A program made the translations under genes and the position numbers. This document shows positions 23,533 through 35,919 of a DNA stretch of 62,587 nt, in pieces; the first letter of the stretch is position 1; each line of letters begins with the position of its first letter. Origin of the DNA: Butyriboletus loyo. Its lineage: Eukaryota; Basidiomycota; Agaricomycetes; Boletales; Boletaceae. The DNA lies in assembly GCA_038093515.1 (NCBI GenBank), contig JBBPSI010000151.1, forward strand, positions 1-62,587, given 5' to 3'. Below the pieces are notes generated by a model. The model worked only from the letters and a program-made list of their open reading frames with translations. It had not been told where the DNA came from and searched no databases.

Positions 23533-24943
23533 ATCTATCTGATCGTTGACATCGGAAGATGAGTGAACCGGCTCGTACACGACAGCAGATTCGAGGTAAG
23601 AGATCTGTTCTGAAGAGAGGCGTATCTCCAACCCCTTGATGCTTGCGAACAGCTGCTCGACCGTCGCTCTGCAAATTATAGGGAATACGTGAGGGGTTTT
23701 GTGCAACATATACGCGATAACAACTAGGCAACAATGCGTCAGTATGAGAACTAGAACGCACGGATGAACATACCCGCCGAGATATGCTCAACGCCAACCT
23801 CCTTGGCGACCTTTTCCAGTGAACAGAAATATTTTGTCTTCATTTCAGCGCTGTTCCAGCTGGAAAGACCCAAATCCGCTGAATCAACATTTCTAATAGC
23901 AAGTGCCATGCCTTGCCAAGATGAAAGTTATGAGACTCGGCCCATAGAATAGAATACGAATCATTGCTTACCTTCAGCTCGCGCCATCAGCACAACGTCG
24001 CGTTCGAAAGTGTGATCCATCACGTTCCAACTTCCTTGATAGATCACGAAAGGGGTCTTGCCATGGACACGAGCATACATATTTGCCTTGGAACAAATCC
24101 AGGCAGGGGAGTTGCTTAGGCCCTTTTAACATGTAAGGACTAAAACGAGCATTATAGAAGCGAATCAATACAAGATAAAAGATTTTTCTGGCAACCACAA
24201 GATCGTGCAGGCCGTTCATAACCTACGAAGAGGATGAGATGTCAGCAGAGAATGCCCGGCAGAAAGTCGTTATCAAGTATAACCTCTTCGACCGGGGTAC
24301 TCCATTCCCAGAAATCAACATACAGAATATCAATGTAGGATGTTCGCAGTTTCTTCAAACTTTCTTCCAGACTATTATATGCCAGGTTCAATATTGACTA
24401 TCATGAAGTGCCAGTGGAAAGGAAGTTGACCTTGAAACGATAGCCTCCTTGGCGTTGTTCCCACTGAATAGTGTGTTGTGCTTGTCATGGGGCTTCACTG
24501 AATTTGCGCGGTACTGCCAAGAGACGAGTCGGGATGGCTGATTCACTAACTGCCACCAAGTAATCCCTTCCCAACATTTACCTTTGTGGCGATGACAAGT
24601 TGATCGCGACTCGCGCTTCGCTGCTCCACCCATTCGCCAATCCATTCCTCGGATAATCCGCCTTGGCTGTTGGACACAATCAGCAATTAATTCTCGTTCA
24701 AGAACACATCCACGAATAACGCAACCAGTTATTGGCGGTGTCAATGAAATTTCCGCCCGCTTCATAAAAGGCGTCTAGCAACCCAAACGCAGCAGCTTTG
24801 TCGACCGTAGTACCCATTCCGCTGTTCCAATTGTCCTCGGCGCTCGTACTACCTAATTGGAGAGGAGAGACACGGAGCCCTGCGCTGGGCGCCAGTACGC
24901 AGTGTTGACTTAGTCTCGACGAGGTGACGGCGCACATCGCCAC
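23533..24943 (-). CDS. aldo-keto reductase of the aryl-alcohol dehydrogenase type, catalytically doubtful
   Basis: It resembles fungal AAD-like NADPH-dependent aldo-keto reductases. In order: [109 protein letters not shown], then [14 protein letters not shown] and [12 protein letters not shown]. About eight short exons are needed. At the exon junction after FIDTANN the family's catalytic tyrosine is replaced by cysteine, and the YVHWWDW motif reads YVDFWEW, so the catalytic histidine is missing. The usual segment after the MALA strand is also shortened. It has no stop codon of its own: the frame runs on through [13 protein letters not shown] into the monooxygenase. It is either the front half of a fusion protein or a decaying neighbour. 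Confidence 0.65.
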
Positions 24944-25414
24944 TATTAGAATGTAGGGGTGGGGCCAGACTCAAGAGATCCGGACTCGCATTGACTCGCA
25001 GCAGGCACTAATAAACCCAAAGTACGGTGAGCGGAATCCCACGAGCAAGTTTCCACCTTGGGTAGCACCTCTTCGGCACCAAAGCAAGTTTCCATGTGGA
25101 CATGATGTCAGTCTCTTCTTGTCCTGCATGCATTTCTCTACAGACATTCGAATACCCTAGATTCACTAGAAAACTTCTGATGAACTCAACGACGATCTAA
25201 TCCTCAAACCCTCGATTCATCGATCATACAACATATCTCAGCACATCGTCGTTTAACCCCATTCATGAACAAGATTCATTTTCCTGATTCATCCGAGGGT
25301 AACTTATCTCTTATCTCCTTTAGGATGTACTCGATAATATGTAAACTGACTTCTGCGTAGAAGCTTGTTCATCGTCAGCTCGAACGGAACCACATAGGAT
25401 CAATAATGCCATCT
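24944..25414. other. intergenic
   Basis: This is presumably the promoter side of the aldo-keto reductase. AT-rich, CATTC/GATTCATC-containing sequence; no gene seen. Confidence 0.4.
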
Positions 25415-26345
25415 GCCAGGTCTGTAGCGTCAGAGCTTTTAGCAATGTTGAAGTTTAATCACGCTCTAGGTACTCCTTGTCAAATGACTAGGGGAAACAC
25501 GGATCATCATCGCGGAGACGGTTGCTGGATAGCACGGAGTAGCTACTGCTACTGTCTGTGCACGTTTTGGAATGCAATGCGTGACCTATATGGGCGCAGA
25601 AGATGCTTGTCGACAAGCTCTCGATGTCTTCCGAATGAAAATGCTCGGCGCAACAGTAAGGTCATAATTCAATTTCTGAATCGTCTCCTTATTGCTCTGC
25701 TCCGAAGGTCATTCACCCATCGCCCGAGACTACTAGAAGGTCATCGGTCGTGGAATTAAGGTTCGGATGAAAGAAGCGACTGGTAAGATTCCGGATATCA
25801 TCGTTGCATGTATCGATGGCGGTAGCAATGCAACCGGATCTTTCCACAACTTCATTCCAGACAAGAGCGTCCATCCTACGGGCGTCGAGGCAGGCGGTGA
25901 AGGTAAGATGGTATGCTGACTCCGATGTATCCTTTTTCTCAATTCCTTCCCAGGTCTTGATGGCGATCGTCACAGTGCCCCTCTTTCCAGGGGGAAACCC
26001 CGGTGTCCTTCATGGTGTGCGGGTCTACATTGTACAGTCATGATGGCCAAACAAAGGAGATACACTCGATCAGTGCAGGGCCGGGTTGTCCTGGCAGCCG
26101 ACCAGAACATTCGTGGTTGAAAGATGGTGGGCGTGCGGAGTATGTTGTTTCAAATGATGAGGTAGTTCTGAGGGGATATTTCGCCTCTGTACACAGCTCG
26201 AGGGCATCATCACGGTCAGACTCGCGGGCGAACGTGATGACTGATGAACTGGTCTTATGTACAGCACCGGAGTCATCGCGCGCGTTGTGGGAAGGGATCA
26301 GGTGAGCAAAGCGCTGCCCAAGCAGACTAAACTTGTCATCGTCGG
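25415..26345 (+). pseudogene. tryptophan synthase beta-domain pseudogene
   Basis: Pieces of the TrpB half of fungal tryptophan synthase appear in order but in different frames: KFNHALGT near 25452, [13 protein letters not shown] sequence and [19 protein letters not shown] near 25540-25625, FRMKMLGAT, then KVIGRGIKVRMKEATGK near 25739, IPDIIVACIDGGSNATGSF, VHPTGVEAGGEG, GDRHSAPLSRGKPGVLHGV, EIHSISAGPGCPG, PEHSWLKDGGRAEYVVS and ALWEGIR. The expected 50 or so residues between MLGAT and KVIGR are missing, stops interrupt (for example after LLVK and after YIVQS) and the alpha domain is absent. The glycine-serine phosphate loop GGGSN reads DGGSN. It is a clear relic; a functional copy presumably lies elsewhere. 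Confidence 0.85.
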
Positions 26346-26618
26346 AGTGTATACGATTTTTGTTTTCTTGCCTCCGAGGCTTACACGTCAAAAATCAGTG
26401 TCTGTCCGGAAGAGGTGATAGGATGTGGAACATAATATACCGAGTTGTACATACGGATTTGAATGAATTGTCGTCGGAACACAATGGTGTGTGACATGTG
26501 TCACGCGCACGTGATAACTGTCACGAGGAGATGAACGCGACTCAATCATCTCGGTGACCGTAACTAAAGTGTTCAACTTTCAATATCTCTTTGCATCTAA
26601 CACTGAAAACTCGCCAAT

Positions 26619-28680
26619 ATGCAAGGAGGACAAACACCAATCTTTGTCATGAGTGCGAGACCATTTCGCTATCTCTTCACTTTGACGCTGATCGACTCAC
26701 CTACCAGACACTGCGCCCGAGAGGCAGTCGGGCAGAAAGGCACAGATTTCGAATATCACAGCAGCCAAGGTTTGACACAGAACTATCATCATCATCATGT
26801 CTTCTCACTCCACGTGTCTCTTCTAATTAGACCATCGCTGATGTGATCCGCACATGTTTGGGCCCCAAGGCCATGCTGAAGATGATCCTAGATCCCATGG
26901 GCGGTATCTTGTACGTTCGTAGTCTCTAAAAATCCTTTTCACGCCCTTCTCACACTCTCAAGATTGACTAACGACGGCAACGCGATCCTGCGCGAGATCG
27001 ACGTTGCTCACCCCGCCGCCAAGAACATGATCGAGCTCAGTCGGACTCAGGATGAAGAATGCGGCGATGGGACGACGAGTGTGATCATCCTAGGTATCCC
27101 TCAACCTGGTATATTTGCCGAAAATAGCCTAACATCCCTTTAGCTGGCGAAATCCTCGCGCAATCTCTTGCTCAGCTTGAGCGTGACATTCATCCCGTTG
27201 TGATCATCTCAGCATATAACAAGGCTCTCAAGGAGTCCCTTGAGGTGATAAATAAGATCTCTATTCCCATCAACACGTCTTCCGACGAAGAAATGCTTTC
27301 CCTTATCAAAACGTCGATTGGAACCAAGTTCGTCGCCCGTTGGTCTGACCTCATGTGCAGTCTTGCTCTTCAAGCTGTTCGGACCGTTGCAGCGGAAGAA
27401 AATGGACACAAAACCGTCGATATCAAACGATATGCACGAGTAGAGAAGATCCCGGGTGGTTCGATCGAGGAATCGCGCGTGTTGGACGGCGTTCTCCTGA
27501 ACAAAGATATCACTCACCCCAACATGCGACGAAGAATATTACATCCACGCATTATATTGCTGGACTGTCCGCTGGAATACAAAAAGGGCGAAAGTCAAAC
27601 GAACATGGAGTTTTCCAAGGAGAGTGACTGGGCCCGTGCGCAAGAAATCGAGGAAGAACAAGTCATCGCGCAGTGCCAGCGCATACTTGAGTTTAAACCC
27701 GATCTTATCATCACGGAAAAGGGTATATCAGGTTGGTACGCTCAGCGATATCACAAGATACGCCTTACCCATAGCTTATCATAGATACGGCTCAGCATGT
27801 CTTTGAGCGGGCCAACGTGTCCGCTATCCGACGTGTCCGCAAGTCCGATAACAACCGTATCGCACTCGCTGTTGGCGCCACCATCGTTAACCGGGTCGAA
27901 GATCTTCGGGAATCCGATGTGGGTACTGGGTGCGGATTGTTCCACGTTGAAAAATTTGGAGATGAGTGCGTGCCCTTTTCTGCCAATCATCGTCCAAACT
28001 TACCATTCTACTCCATTCCAGATACTTCACCTCCTTGACTGCTTGTACAAACCCTAAAGCGTGCACGATTCTTCTCCGCGGACCGTCGAAAGACATCCTC
28101 AACGAAATAGATCGTAACCTTGCCGACGCTCTCTCCGTTGCGCGCAATGTTTACTTCAACCCTGTCCTTGCACCCGGTGGTGGTGCAACAGAAATGGCCA
28201 TCAGCGTCGGATTGCACGCAAAAGCAAGAAGTGTGACGGGCGTTGAAGGCTGGCCGTTCAGAGCTGTCGCAGATGCGATGGAGGTCATTCCCCGGACGCT
28301 CGTGCAAAACAGCGGGGGGAATGCGATCCGAGTGTTGACGGAGCTGAGAGCCAAACATGCGAACGGGGAACACTCGTGGGGCGTGGATGGCGAGACGGGC
28401 AAGATCGTGGACATGAAGTCATATGGTTTGTATGAGAGCGCAAGTGTCAAGGTGTGTTATTGTGCGATCGAGCTCTTGTTGCCGTTCCTGACAACCGGTT
28501 TAGATCCAAATACTCAAGACGGCCATCGAGGTTTGTGACTCTCTTCAGCGGCTGATCATAGTAGACTAATGTCTTCGTCTTCAGGCAGCCCGCATGCTGC
28601 TCCGTGTCGACGATATCGTGCAAGCTACACGCAAAGAAAAGGAGCAACAGGGTCCTCCACCAGCAGAGATGGCTGAATGA
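26619..28680 (+). CDS. CCT3: T-complex protein 1 subunit gamma (CCT3)
   Basis: This is a subunit of the eukaryotic cytosolic chaperonin TRiC/CCT, which folds actin, tubulin and other proteins using ATP. Nine exons join in frame: 26619-26652, 26708-26769, 26831-26910, 26963-27093, 27144-27731, 27785-27965, 28022-28451, 28504-28530 and 28585-28680. Key parts are [17 protein letters not shown], the ATP-binding [16 protein letters not shown] and [29 protein letters not shown] (GDGTT), the gamma signature [37 protein letters not shown] and the C-terminal GGGATE and [10 protein letters not shown]. The start [12 protein letters not shown] and the end [11 protein letters not shown] fit the family and its usual length near 540 residues. 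It looks intact and is convergent with the ERT1-like gene. Confidence 0.95.
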
Positions 28681-28822
28681 AAAGTACTTCAGACATAATC
28701 GATGATGTGCTTCGTAGATGATGAATTCATGAATATTACAATAACAACCATCCAGCGAGCATCTACTAAATACCGATGATATGGTACACAGGTTCCAACG
28801 TTATTTACAGTCTTGGCTGGAA

Positions 28823-30616
28823 TCAGCACTTGATGAAGTTACCAACGATCATACTTGGAATCCCCCACTTGTCCCGCCTGATCGTGAACGAAAAGCAACA
28901 ACTGACGAAACCTTCTTCGCTTGAAGCGTCCTCGCCGCCTAGCTTCTTCCGGTCCGATGAGGTATTAATCAAGGGTTTGTATCGCAACACGCAGGAAGTA
29001 AGCACTGCTTTCTGGGTGGAATCAAATGCAACGTGGCCGTATTTCTGTCGGGATAAGATGAATGCCCAACGCATCGTTGAGAGTGACACACCTCCCAATA
29101 ATTGACAGCGGACTCTTCTGCCATCAGCTCGTATATACAAAGGCGACCCTGCCGATCATTTGAGAAGACCATTATGATGACGAAAACGGTGGAACTCACG
29201 TCACGCATCATATACCCGTCGACACCAACCAACTCGGTGAATTCACGGTTTCCCTTGTATATCTCTCCTGTTCGACGCCAAAGGCACGCGGGCACACCCA
29301 TAGCTGAGAACACACGATCGTAATCAAGCAACAGGCGCTCGAAGGCTTCCTCGATGAAGACCAAATCCTGTAGAGAAAATGGTTGGATAGGGCGTGATAG
29401 CGATTGGGATGGCTTTACTAACGATATCTCGGAGAGACTGTGCGATAGCCTGTGCAAAGGGACGTGAAAGGACAGTTATTGTCTCGGTCCGCTCGACTTA
29501 CTCTGAACTTGGGTCGGAGAACAGATAGAGGTTGCAGAATTTGCTGCTTCGATTGCCGCGAGACGCTAAGATCGGTTCGTTAAAAGATGACCCTCGTTGA
29601 CCACGAGGAACAACAGCCTACTTGCGGTCCATCCATCTCGAAAGACGGGCGTAACCCTTGACATAGTCATATGGCTTCAACAAACCTGCCTCGTACTTGC
29701 TTCTAATGACACGGTTCAAACGTTCGTCTCTCGAGCCGGACTCTTGATCCGCTGCTGTCAGAAGGAATTGCTCTGTTTTACTGGCTGACGGGAGAAGCGG
29801 GGGCGCGGGCTCCTCTGGTGGGGCTACATGCGGTTCAGCTGTCGTACCCCTCGATGGTTCGGTGGCTGGTGTTGGTTGAGCGACGTATGTACTTCCGACG
29901 TTGTCTGCCGTTGGGTCAGGGTATGATGGGCCCGACATGAGGGATGGTGTCACGGTCGTAGGCGAGGTAAAGAAAGAACCGTCATCGAGCGTCTCCAAAA
30001 AGTCACTAACGTGAAACCGTCATTAACAACAGTCGCTCCTGGAAGAGGTCTATGCAGACACCCACGTGAGGACAGAGAACTCGTTTCCCAGGGTTTCTGG
30101 CTGGTAGAGGAATGTGTTCTGTGGTACGTTCATGGACCAAGGTGAATTCGAGGGCTGTTGTAGGGTAGCGTTCCCGTACACTTGTTCTGCACAATGGGCG
30201 TGTCACTGTGAAATCACGACAGGGCAGTACAGGATCACGTACGGGGTATTATCCTCGACGTTTCCACACTGTTCGACGATATCGTCGTGTCTTGTTTGTT
30301 CTTCGGTGGACGCTGCTCGTCGTGGCATAAATGTCCGATTTCACGCTTGATGCTGGCGGAGGCAAAGGGGTCATACGGATGGCCAGAGCCTGCCGATTCG
30401 AGATCTCACGCACCAGCGCTGGCAGGGCCGGCCCTCGTCGCAAGTCATATGACTTCGACGACAATAGAGACATGCGTGGTTTACTTTCCGTCTCTTTGTC
30501 GTCTTCTTCTTCTTTCCTGTCGCATCGTCATCGTTTGACTGATCATGATCGAGCTCTCGCCGGCTTGCGCTCTGCGATGGCACCGTTGTATAAGGATGTG
30601 TAGGGTAGTTGGCCAT
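28823..30616 (-). CDS. ERT1: Zn2Cys6-PAS transcription activator of gluconeogenesis, ERT1/AcuK-like
   Basis: It is a nuclear regulator of non-fermentable carbon use and gluconeogenesis in fungi. Exon 1 (30616-30414) gives the basic stretch KKKKTTKRRKVNHACLYCRR and the binuclear zinc cluster, with cysteines in ACLYC, MTCDE, PCQRC (the last C is split by an intron) and IKREIGHLCHDE. Later exons give YQPETLGNEFSVLTDFLETL, a Pro/Thr-rich spacer, YEAGLLKPYDYVKGYARLSRWMD, LVFIEEAFERLLLDYDRVFS and the PAS segment GVPACLWRRTGEIYKGNREF, then YELMAEESAVNYWE, CCFSFTIRRDKWGIPSMIVG and the end NFIKC. At least nine short introns are required. It is complete from MANYPTHPY to the stop at 28823. Confidence 0.9.
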
Positions 30617-31294
30617 TGGCGCGACGAACTCGTTGGTTGAGTGGGTGAAGATATTTTTCTAGCGTCGTTGTATAAAAATGGGTGGAGTTTCAGAAATGTA
30701 GTTCTCGTGATGTGATTGCTTCCACTTCAAACAGGTTCTCTTGACAGCGTGTGTTTCGGGGCCAGACCCCGACCACTCATGTACATTGGTCAAGCGCACA
30801 GCTAGAACATCGGCCAGGCATGGTCTATCGTAAAACGGGGTTGGGTAAATGTACAAGCCAGAGTAGTGTGTCAAAATTACAGCTTCAACTCAGGCCAACA
30901 CAAAATAAGCGCAGATAAGCAGCTGGGTCGCGCAACGGAGCAGTGCAAGCCCACCAGGACATACGACACAAAAGAAAGTACTGTCGGCTGCTTTGGGCAG
31001 CCCCTTAATATCAATATCAGGCGGTTCATTGGGGCCCACCACCGGTTAACTTTTAAGCCGTGTACCATGCTGGAACCCTCGAGGCCAAGATTGCGGTGAC
31101 CCTCTGTTGAAGGACTGGATCGACAAGTACGCCAGGACATGGGATGTATGCTCTCATGTCGATGAGGACTTTGGCAGATTCCTTTGGGACAGCGTTTCTG
31201 GGTTTCATAATCAACGTAGGTCATCCTGAATTGAATTGATTGTGGTATAAAACCAGGCTCAAATTTTGGCAAGTTCGAGCCACAACTTGACAGT
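30617..31294. other. intergenic, promoter side of the ERT1-like gene
   Basis: Open frames on both strands here, including a 152-codon one on the minus strand (30877-31335), lack any recognisable domain and show no splice pattern. Nothing firm is seen. Confidence 0.4.
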
Positions 31295-31735
31295 ATGCCC
31301 CTCGAGAGTCTCACAGATCGCTTCAATGCTGCCACTCATCGACACTTCGACAAGCAGGTAGAGAAAGACCCGATTTGCTAAGTCATGACTCTGATCTCAG
31401 TTTGGTTGTTCAATGTTGTGCCCTCCTTATTACTGTCGTTGAACATTCCAACAGTGACTTGGACCCAAAGTATCATGATTTGAAACAGGCAAAAGACCTG
31501 ATCAAAGCCCATGAAGAGCTGCGAGATATGCTCAATTCTGCCTGGAAGCACAAATCATACGATTCGAAACCTTGGTGCGTGTCTTCAATCTCTGCCCAAT
31601 GTTTGTTGATTGTTCATCACTCCTTAAGCTATCCTCAGGGCACCGACACCGGCACCCATCTCGAAAGATCTTAGTGCTTACAAGAAAGACCTGGATGACA
31701 TGCAGGAGAGGTTTGGGAGCAGCCTCAACTTCTGA
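31295..31735 (+). CDS. small hypothetical protein
   Basis: A possible short gene. The ATG at 31295 begins MPLESLTDRFNAATHRHFDKQ, with a donor at 31358. Downstream coding-like pieces are DLDPKYHDLKQAKDLIKAHEELRDMLN and, after another GT-AG intron from about 31574, APISKDLSAYKKDLDDMQERFGSSLNF with a stop near 31735. The charged, helical, lysine-rich composition looks like a real small protein, but I could not join the first exon to the second in frame and I do not recognise the family. Confidence 0.4.
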
Positions 31736-31805
31736 GCATATATGGGAACATGGGAGCAATTTTCCTGCTGGACAAGCCTAGGTTGAGTTTGTGTTGTAAT
31801 ATTAT

Positions 31806-33053
31806 TCATTCCTCATCGACATCTCTGGGATTGTAACAACGTTGGTGTGTGTATGCTAGTCCAGTAAGGTGGGGGAGGCTTGTTCGATTAACTTCAAAAT
31901 TGTCAAGAAAGCCTGGGAGGAAGATGTAAAGTAATTGATCAAACCACGAATCGCGAATACTTACTTCATGAGAAATATGCGTGGACATCAACGTCATCTT
32001 CAAGAACAGTCGGACTGTTTTCGGCGCCGCGATGGTGTCCGTGAAATAATTGACGCGATCATGGTCTTGAAGGGCCTCTTGTGTCGGTTTCAAGTTCTCA
32101 CCCTTGACAGTGAAGTCATTCTCAATGACGCTAGCATAATTTCTCAGTCAGTAGTTGCCAATGCACCCATCAGATGGGAAGTCGAGTGAGCCTTGTATTC
32201 AATAAGAAAAGTGACCCTTCAGTACCCTCCGTGGGAGGTGGTTATTCCCATGGTCAATTTAGTAATTTGCAACCAGGAGTGTGGAACACTTACATCGCGG
32301 AAGAACGCAAGTATTCGGTTCCTATCCTTATGCATTAACAACTCACGATGGGCGGAGACTATAAGCGGGTAAGAAGAATCACATGGAAGTTACCTTGCGT
32401 GTCCAATCGGGTATTGTTAGGTCGGATGAATGTATACTCTACGAATCCTTGAAACACTGCCAACGCCTGGTCACCTGGTATAGACATGTCAGCTTGACGT
32501 ATTAACACGATTTCAGTGTCTGCGGAGAACCCGTAGGTCCGTTGTATCGGCCTGGGGGGCAGCTGATCCTTTGACAACCGCCAACTCTCCGGCCGTAAAA
32601 TGTCCGGAAGCTAATCCCCAAGTATCTGTTTCAAATACTCCAGATAGTTACCATGATATATGGGGTTAGACATAGCCACGTCCAAGTCAACAAGGTCCCT
32701 CATATAAGAACTTATATAGTGACATACGGCGAATCAGCCTGCATACTTTCTCGTGAGCTCAGCAGAATCGCATGCTGTTATACTCCACCGTACCAATGGC
32801 TATGTCAAGGGCATGTTGAGCAGTTTCAACATCTCGAATGAGAAACACATAAGGTATTAGAAAAAAGGATCAACGTATGTGCACTATATGCATGACATTG
32901 CCTACTTACTATTCTTATTTCACCTTTCCGGAATGACTCGAATTCGCCGCGATAAGCACACTTTACAGCATAGGCGTGTGACAAAACCACACTATGTCCG
33001 ACGCTAAACGGGAGTGTGATTGGCAGGTGCGTGGGCTTTCTGCTTACATTCAT
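31806..33053 (-). CDS. hypothetical multi-exon protein
   Basis: Minus-strand pieces with good splice signals suggest one gene: PITLPFSVGHSVVLSHAYAV...ESFRKGEIRI (33053 to about 32910), DVETAQHALDIAIGTVEYNS (about 32840-32780), DLVDLDVAMSNPIYHGNYLE (about 32690), then LSKDQLPPRPIQRTYGFSAD...GDQALAVFQGFVEY (about 32577-32440), and possibly VRLFLKMTLMSTHISHEVSI further down. No known domain is recognised and the 3' end is uncertain. It is convergent with the small plus-strand gene at 31295. Confidence 0.4.
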
Positions 33054-33714
33054 GGTTCCATAGTAGAGTCAATCTGGCGCAAAATACCCCGCCCATACCC
33101 AAGGACGGAGATACACCACGGTTCATTCATAGTCAGCTAGAGGGGACACGAGAACGATGGGTAAACACAACGTCCGATCACTAGAGTGCGCACCGTTGTT
33201 CGACCTTGTCACATCAAAGACTTTGAAGCAGACTTTGAAGCAGCAGGAATTTTGAACAGAGATCATTGACGAGTTTAACCATCCGCCATATCTGTCATAG
33301 ACTCATGGGGCGTCTGTAGGTCCCAATGATACAAGGTCTGAGCACTGCGAGTCAGCGACAAAAGCCTTTTTGGATGCCAATCGGGGGACATACGACAAAT
33401 GGAATAGTCCCGTTCTCGAGCACTAGGTGACGGTTAGCTTCCAAGCCGTTCGGCTTTCACAACGAAATGAGCCGGATTATGTAAATAAGTTTTGTACCAT
33501 GGAAATTGGAAAGCATGGCGGGGCACCGTGACCAAGGTTTATTCCAGGAGGTCGGGAACGGGATTATTCATAGCCATCCGAGATTTCACCGCAACTCGTG
33601 ATGCGGTCCCAAAAGCTCGACCAGGCGAGTATAATAAGCGTTCAAGGTCGAGGCTAGCTACAGAATCCCTCGCTCATAGTCCGCAACATACACGCACGCC
33701 TTTTCGCCGCGATA
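33054..33714. other. intergenic between divergent genes
   Basis: Probable shared promoter region between the minus-strand hypothetical gene and the plus-strand Gfo/Idh/MocA gene. No coding signal is seen. Confidence 0.4.
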
Positions 33715-35125
33715 ATGTCTGGAGTAGCTAATACTGGAGTTGCCATCCTTGGAAGCGGCATCTTCGCCAAGGAAGGTGGGTAAAAAACATATTCTGAACA
33801 GGCTCACACTGTCCGAAAATTCACTATGTCACGGTCGGGTTCACAGCCCATCTACCCGCCCTCAAAGCCCTTGGTCCTCTCGCTCCAAACCTGAAGGCTG
33901 TCTATTCACGATCGGAGAAGAGCGCGAGAGAGTTGGCAGACGAAGCAGCGAATCTCCTTCATTTCACGCCGGGGATCTATCACGACAGCGATCCATCATC
34001 GAACCTGGATGCCTTGCTTGCCAGATCCGATATTGCGACCGTTATCGTAGTGTTGCCTATCACCATGCAGCCCGATATCGTCATTAAGGCCCTGGCGGCC
34101 GGAAAGCATGTTATTAGTGAAAAGCCAGTGGCGCCAGATGTTGCCTCAGGGTTGAAATTGATCGCAACTTACGAAGAAAAATACAAGCCCAAGGGGTTGG
34201 TCTGGAGGGTCGCAGAGAACTGGGAAGCTGAACCAGGCTACACCACCGCAGCACAGGCAATCCGCGCTGGAAAGATCGGAAAGGTTATCTTCTTTAGCTT
34301 ACGAGGTGTCGGTCGCATGGACCAGGATTCAAAATGGTACAAGACACCTTGGCGCACAGTTCCGGATGTGAGTTGATCGAATCCTTTTTCCAACGGTAAC
34401 TTGTGATCGATGGGATATTCCACAGTATCAAGGAGGGTTCTTGGTAAGTGGAAGCCGCATCCAGGGGATGCTTGAATTGAATTGACACTGCCCTCTTACA
34501 TGTGCGTAGCTCGATGGAGGTGTTGTACGTCCATTTCCTCACTCTATCCTCGCAAGTATTCTTGGTGACACATGGTTTACTCATGGCTCATCAGCATTCA
34601 GCGGCTGCATTACGAGTCTTACTTCCTAGTCCCATGGCGTATCTCTCAGGGTTCGCCTCGTTGAACTTGGAATGGCTCGCACCACAAGACACGGTCAATG
34701 CCATCATCAAATCTGCAGATGGCTCGCACGGTATCTTTGAATTGAGCAACGCCGCGCCTACACAATCGCGTTCGTCCGTCGGCAACGGCACGGTCATCAC
34801 GGGCACAGACGGGTACCTCACCATTAACCAAACAAAAATAAAGGACCCGGTTACAGGAGACGAAATGCCCGTTTTCCGCATTGTTATCAAGTTCGTCACC
34901 CGGGACGCGCATGGAAAGGCCGGCCCCGAGAGGGAAGAAGTGATCGACGAACCAGTCAGGGGTGTCGAGCTGGAGTTAGCAAGCTTCTTTACGGCGGCCT
35001 TAGAAGGAAAGGACGATGGACTGGGTAGTCCAAGGGGTGCACTCAGAGACGTGGCGGTTATCGAGGCGGCATTGAACAGTGGCGGAAAGATGATCGATCT
35101 CGAGAAACTCGTTTCTCCAGCCTGA
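33715..35125 (+). CDS. Gfo/Idh/MocA family oxidoreductase
   Basis: It is a predicted NAD(P)-dependent sugar or inositol-type dehydrogenase, cytosolic; the substrate is unknown. Exons 33715-33775, 33847-34367, 34426-34443, 34510-34524 and 34595-35125 join in frame. The Rossmann start is TGVAILGSGIFAKE. The next exon carries AVYSRSEKSARELADE, VIVVLPITMQPDIVIKAL, the family's AGKHVISEKPVAPD motif with its lysine, and RVAENWEAEPGY. Two tiny exons encode YQGGFL and LDGGV, and the last gives HSAAALRVLLP and a C-terminal alpha/beta domain ending ...MIDLEKLVSPA. The length of about 380 residues is normal. It looks complete. Confidence 0.9.
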
Positions 35126-35919
35126 AAGAGAACCTTGCAGATACTGAAGGGGGAAACATGTTCGAGAGAAATCATAGATACTTTTTGACGTATTCGTTCC
35201 ACGACATCCAATCAACGGCACAGGAAAAAAAAGGGTTCTGACCTGCTTGAATTGGTCCAACTGTCGAACCAAGCACCTGCAACTGGAGTTAGCGACATTT
35301 GTTGGTCGGAAACCTGTATGATATCTAATCGCAACGGATTAGATGCATATGAACATACCTTACAGTATTCGGGATGCAGCATGTGCTCAGCGGCTGGCCT
35401 CAATCTCCAAGGCTTTCATTACCTATGATGATTCGAGCGGTGTCTGCAGCTCCCCCTTGCAGACGTACTCGATGAATCACTGCAACGACTTGACTTACCA
35501 GCAGAGCTGCCACTCTCACCAGCTAGGTGCGATACGGCCCCTATCTAGAATCAGGCGGGGGTTACGGCCAGGCTAATTTGACCGCTGTGCATGATGTCGA
35601 TTCTCGACGGGCTGAATTCCAGACAAGAGCCAGGGCCGTCTCGAATGATCACCAGACGTCTGGTCCCTCTACGAGTGCTGTGTGGAGATCCAAGCATTGT
35701 CGAAAGCTTACCCACCAGATGCACCTCAATGATCGCGACAAACGACATCCCTATGACACTCAATCACCTTACTGAATAATGCAGTCGACTAATGTCCGGA
35801 CAGGTACATGGATACAAGCGCGGCTGTGAACAGATCGAATGAATGGGACAACACATGTACTTGAAAAGAATGAAGTACGAGTCGGTTCGAAAACAACCGA
35901 AGAGTGAGGGGAAAACATG
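35126..35919. other. intergenic
   Basis: No supported gene. It is the 3' side of both flanking convergent genes. Confidence 0.4.

Noticed and set aside
30877..31335. 152-codon minus-strand open frame
   Set aside because: No recognisable domain or splice pattern; it overlaps the start of the small plus-strand candidate gene.
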